Origin: Echinarachnius parma
Taxonomy: Eukaryota; Echinodermata; Echinoidea; Clypeasteroida; Echinarachniidae
Length of the DNA: 64,000 bases
Reading direction: 5' to 3'
NCBI GenBank assembly: GCA_037951105.1
Contig: JBAMJV010001785.1
Span: forward strand, 1-64,000
In this document: positions 60,677 through 64,000 of the stretch, piece by piece
Layout: the number at the start of each line of letters is the position of its first letter
Position numbering within the stretch: the stretch's first letter is position 1
The notes under the pieces: model-generated
Database searches by the model: none
Seen by the model: only the letters and a program-made list of their open reading frames with translations
What the model was told of the DNA's origin: nothing
Made by a program: the position numbers and the translations under genes

Positions 60677-62352
60677 TTAAGGTTATACATATATGTATAA
60701 CCTTATTGATTTCGTCAAGATTTTTATTTATTATTTATTATTTATTATTTATTATTTATTCTCCCCCCTAATTTTGTTCGTCGATTATCTCAAGATCAGA
60801 TGATTCAATTGTCATGAATAATCACATGATGATAGATCATGTTCTAACTTAGAACTGCCCACCTTTTCAGTGACGTCACATGATTGTGACGTCATCAGGA
60901 CGCCATTTTGTAAAATGTTAATAATCATCATATCTCAGTCATGAAATATCAATTTCAATTCAAATTTCGCATCAATATTAATCAGGTCAATGGTCATCTT
61001 TTAAGCTCATGCGCGTGCAATTACACTCGGAGACGCGCGCGTACGCGTCCGTCAAATGAAAAAAAATGTCAAAAAATGCTCAAAACCCTAACCCGAGTAA
61101 TTTACTATATGTTTCAGACAATTTTAAGCGTTTCAAAAAATTCCGCGCGTGCGCGTCGGCGCGCGCGTATTTGCGCGCGTAGCGCGAATGAATAGTAAAA
61201 TTGTCGTTTTTTCACATGTTTTGCATTCCTTATAGATCCCTCAACACACCCTATCAATTTGAGTCATTGTTGACTCATAATAACTGAGTACGCGCGCGTC
61301 AAAGTCAAAATTACGCGCGCACGCAAATTGGCAAAATATGATAAAAACATACTTTTTTTATTCGTCCATAACTTTTTAAAAAGTCCACAAACACCCGATT
61401 TTGTTTTAATATTCGGATAGATTATTGGTTGTAGATACGAATTCATACCTCATTTATGCCGAGTAAATGTTATAAAGTCATCGTATTGACGGTTAAAGTT
61501 GAAAATGCGAATTTTACTCAATTTCAATCAATGTTGAAATCGATCACAGTGTACTTTTGACCATATCTCACTTATTCTCCATCAATGTACTCCCAAATTT
61601 TGATATATCGTAGCTGATGTTCTGCTCTATTCGCAATCTATTCACACCATTTAGTTTTGTTCAATGGATCCTGATGAATTGTTTGATTGGAAATAAGAGT
61701 TCAAATCTGTTACAAATTGAGGGTTAGCCAAAACGTATGTTATCGACCTATAACTGCTGAAGGAATTACGCTATCAATTTGAGATTTCGCATGTAGATAG
61801 GGATTTGCAAGTCCATCATTTCATAAGTTGACACCAAATCGCGAAAATGCATATTACATTGTCATATTTACCGTTAAAGGTCAAATAAATCAAGCATGAA
61901 TACTCAATAACCACGTACGCCGCGGACATGAAATTCAGCACACATGTATGGTATAATGAAAGGAAAAATGTTCATAAGATAAATCGGATTATGAAAATGG
62001 CGTTAAGGATATGTAAAGTAGGTTCAAAGGTCAAATAATTCACTGTTACAATGACAAATGCAGTGTGCTATCACTGATGTATCTTTCCCAATTTCCCATT
62101 TTCGTTAAGAGATCTAATGTTGGTCTCGCGGTATAATTTGTGACACAAGATCAAAGGGTCGTGGGTTCGAATCCAAGACAGTACTTTTTTTACTTTCTTT
62201 TTTTCTTCTTTTTTTACTTTTTATTATGGAGGGGGGAGTATGTGATATTATTTATATGATGATTGAGTAGTTATTTTTGGAATAATGCTTTTATCATAAT
62301 AATTCGATATGTATAACCTTAATTCGTCAAAAGTGACGAATTCAAAATCTAG
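60677..62352 (+). mobile_element. Monomer 23 (type A), short perfect palindrome
   Basis: The palindromic module is a shorter form: arms AAGGTTATACATA and TATGTATAACCTT are directly joined, giving a perfect 26-bp palindrome. tRNA-like module 62,113-62,185. Confidence 0.8.
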
Positions 62353-64000
62353 TTAGGTTATACATATACATATGTATAACCTATTGATTTCGTTCGATCT
62401 TTTATTAGGTTATACATATACATATGTATAACCTATTGATTTCGTTCGATCTTTTATTATTATTATTATTTATTCTCCCACTCACTTTTGTTCGTCGATT
62501 ATCTCAAGATCACATGAATCAAATATCATGAATCTTCACATGATGATAGATCATGTTCTAACTTAGAACTGCCCACTTTTTCAGTGACGTCACATGACTG
62601 TGACGTCATCAGGACGCCATTTTGTAAAATGTTAATAATCATCATATCTCAGTCATGAAATATCAATTTCAATTCAAATTTCGCATTAACATTAATCCGG
62701 TCAATGGTCATCTTTTAAGCTCATGCGCGTACAATTACACTCGGAGACGCGCGCGTACGCGTCCGTCAAATGAAAAAAAATGCTCAAAACCTCAACCCGA
62801 GTAATTTACTATATGTTTCAGACAATTTTAAGCGTTTCAAAAAATTCCGCGCGTGCGCGTCTGCGCGCGCGTATTTGCGCGCGTAACGCGAATGAATAAG
62901 AAAAATGTAGTTTTTTTACATGTTTTGCAATTCTTATACATCCCTCAGCACACCCTATCAATTTGAGTCATTATTGACTCATAATAACGGAGTACGCGCG
63001 TGTCAAAGTCAAAATTACGCGCGCACGCAAAATGGCAAAAAATGGCAAAACATGGTAAAAACATCCTTTTTGTATTCGGCCATAACTTTTTAAAAAGTCC
63101 ACAAACACCCAATTTTCTTTTAATATTCGGATAGATTATGAGTTGTACATACGAATTCATTACTCATTTTTGCCGAGTAAATGTTATAAAGTCATCGTAT
63201 TGACGGTTAAAGTTAAAAATGCGAATTTTAATCACTTTCAATCAATGTTGAAATCGATCACAGTGTAACTCGCTTATTCTCCATCAATGTACTCCTAAAT
63301 TTTGATATATCGTAGCTGATGTCCTGCTCTATTCGCAATCTATTCACACCATTTAGTTTTGTTCACTGGATCCTGATGAATTGTTTGATTGGAAATGAGA
63401 GTCCAAATCTGTTAAAAATTGAGGGTTAGCTAAAACGTATGCTTTCGAATAATAACTGCTGAAAGAATTATGCTACCAATGTGAAACTTCGCATGGAGAT
63501 AGGGACTTGCAAGCCCAACATTTCATAAGTTAACACCAAATCGCGAAAATGCATATTTCATCGCCATATTTACCGTCAAAGGTCAAATAAATCAAGCATG
63601 AATAACCACGTACGCCGTGGACATGCAATTCAGCACACATGTAGGTTATAATGAAAGGAACAATTTTCATAAGATAAGATCGGATTATGAAAATGGCGTT
63701 AAGGATATGTAAATTAGGTTCAAAGGTAAAATAATTCACTGTTACAATGCCAAATGCAGTGTGCAATCACTGATATATCGTTCCCGATTTCCCATTTTCG
63801 TTAAGAGATCTAATTTTGGTCTCGTGGAACAAGTTGTGACGCAAGATCTAAGGGTCGTGGGTTCGAATCCAAGACAATATTTTGTTAATTTCTTTTTTCT
63901 TCTTTTTAACTTTTTATTAGGGGTGGGGGAATATGTGATATTATTTATATGATGATTAAGTAGTTATTTTTGGAATAATGCTTTAATCATAAGAATTCGA
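62353..64000 (+). mobile_element. Monomer 24 (type A), cut by the window edge
   Basis: Two palindromic modules, otherwise nearly identical to monomer 20. tRNA-like module 63,809-63,881. Its 3' hairpin would fall about 40 bases beyond the window. Confidence 0.85.

Larger units (their letters stand above)
14188..64000 (+). repeat. Tandem array of Helentron-like (HINE) rolling-circle monomers
   Basis: Twenty-four monomers lie head to tail, mostly 1.5-1.9 kb, continuing past the window edge. Each complete one ends in the hairpin AATTCGTCA-AAAG-TGACGAATT, then TCAACATCTAG or TCAAAATCTAG, and the next starts with T. Type A monomers usually start with a palindromic module whose arm GGTTATACATA is the inverse of TATGTATAACC placed just inside the 3' hairpin. 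Subterminal inverted repeats, a 3' hairpin, a CTAG end, T-T insertion, a simple-repeat tract and no target duplication are the known structure of Helentrons and their non-autonomous HINE derivatives. No Rep/helicase gene is present. Monomer 1 carries a 10.5-kb insertion. Confidence 0.8.

Noticed and set aside
28676-63160. Recurring minus-strand frames of 60-107 codons over the AP-1 and CpG region of type A monomers
   Set aside because: Open length changes from monomer to monomer, the frame runs through CpG blocks and AT-rich phrases, and no domain is recognisable. Judged to be shadows of the repeat.
27566-63766. Recurring 78-80 codon minus-strand frames upstream of the tRNA-like module
   Set aside because: Same reasoning: repeated because the DNA is repeated, with hydrophobic low-complexity content and no start context.
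14188-64000. CRISPR-like interpretation of the short palindromic modules
   Set aside because: The modules are clustered at monomer starts with AT-rich simple spacers, vary 0-4 in number, and sit in animal DNA with LINEs; there are no unique spacers or cas genes.

Overview
The window is animal nuclear DNA and almost entirely repetitive. No host gene could be supported. The decayed LINEs belong to several clades (CR1/L2-like, Daphne/Crack-like, L1/Tx1-like and an I/Nimb/Jockey-like element). Together with the AT-rich background and several small TIR elements they suggest a marine invertebrate (echinoderm, mollusc or similar), but the sequence does not fix the taxon. I saw no LTR element, Polinton or other virus-like element, no CRISPR array and no bacterial-type operon.

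Region 1 (1-14,187) is a graveyard of nested transposons. It opens with a G-rich minisatellite and a diverged two-block repeat whose blocks recur near 5.8-6.9 kb in swapped order. Five LINE remnants follow: a CR1/L2-like 3' end (1,521-2,335); a Daphne-like ORF2 (2,336-5,205) split by a piggyBac-like MITE; a CR1-group element with PHD finger, endonuclease and partial RT (about 7,590-10,330); an L1/Tx1-like element (10,331-12,040); and a minus-strand I/Nimb/Jockey-like element (12,200-14,187). Two further MITEs, one TA-target and one TTAA-target, lie at 5,865-6,592 and 6,988-7,344.

Region 2 (14,188 to the window end) is a head-to-tail array of 24 monomers, mostly 1.5-1.9 kb. Every complete monomer ends in a hairpin (AATTCGTCA / TGACGAATT) followed by CTAG and a T. 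Many begin with 1-4 copies of a palindromic module whose arms (GGTTATACATA / TATGTATAACC) recur just inside the 3' hairpin. This is the layout of non-autonomous Helentron (HINE, rolling-circle) elements. Two monomer types, A and B, share the 3' end, and four monomers are A-to-B chimeras. Type A monomers carry CRE and AP-1 palindromes, CpG-rich alternating purine-pyrimidine blocks and a 73-nt tRNA-like module with A and B boxes followed by a T-rich tract.

Region 3 lies inside monomer 1 (15,324-25,835). It is a 10.5-kb insertion with 8-bp terminal inverted repeats CGGCCGTC and a 4-bp target duplication AACT. It contains a duplicated end region, a 3.2-kb tandem duplication, a TTCCGAAGGTTCG minisatellite, poly-G tracts and CAT microsatellites, but no recognisable transposase.

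The likely history is as follows. LINEs and MITEs accumulated and decayed. A Helentron-like element inserted into the last LINE and expanded in tandem by rolling-circle or unequal exchange. A TIR element then landed in monomer 1. The array kept exchanging sequence: monomers 20 and 24 differ at only one base that I noticed over about 1.5 kb.
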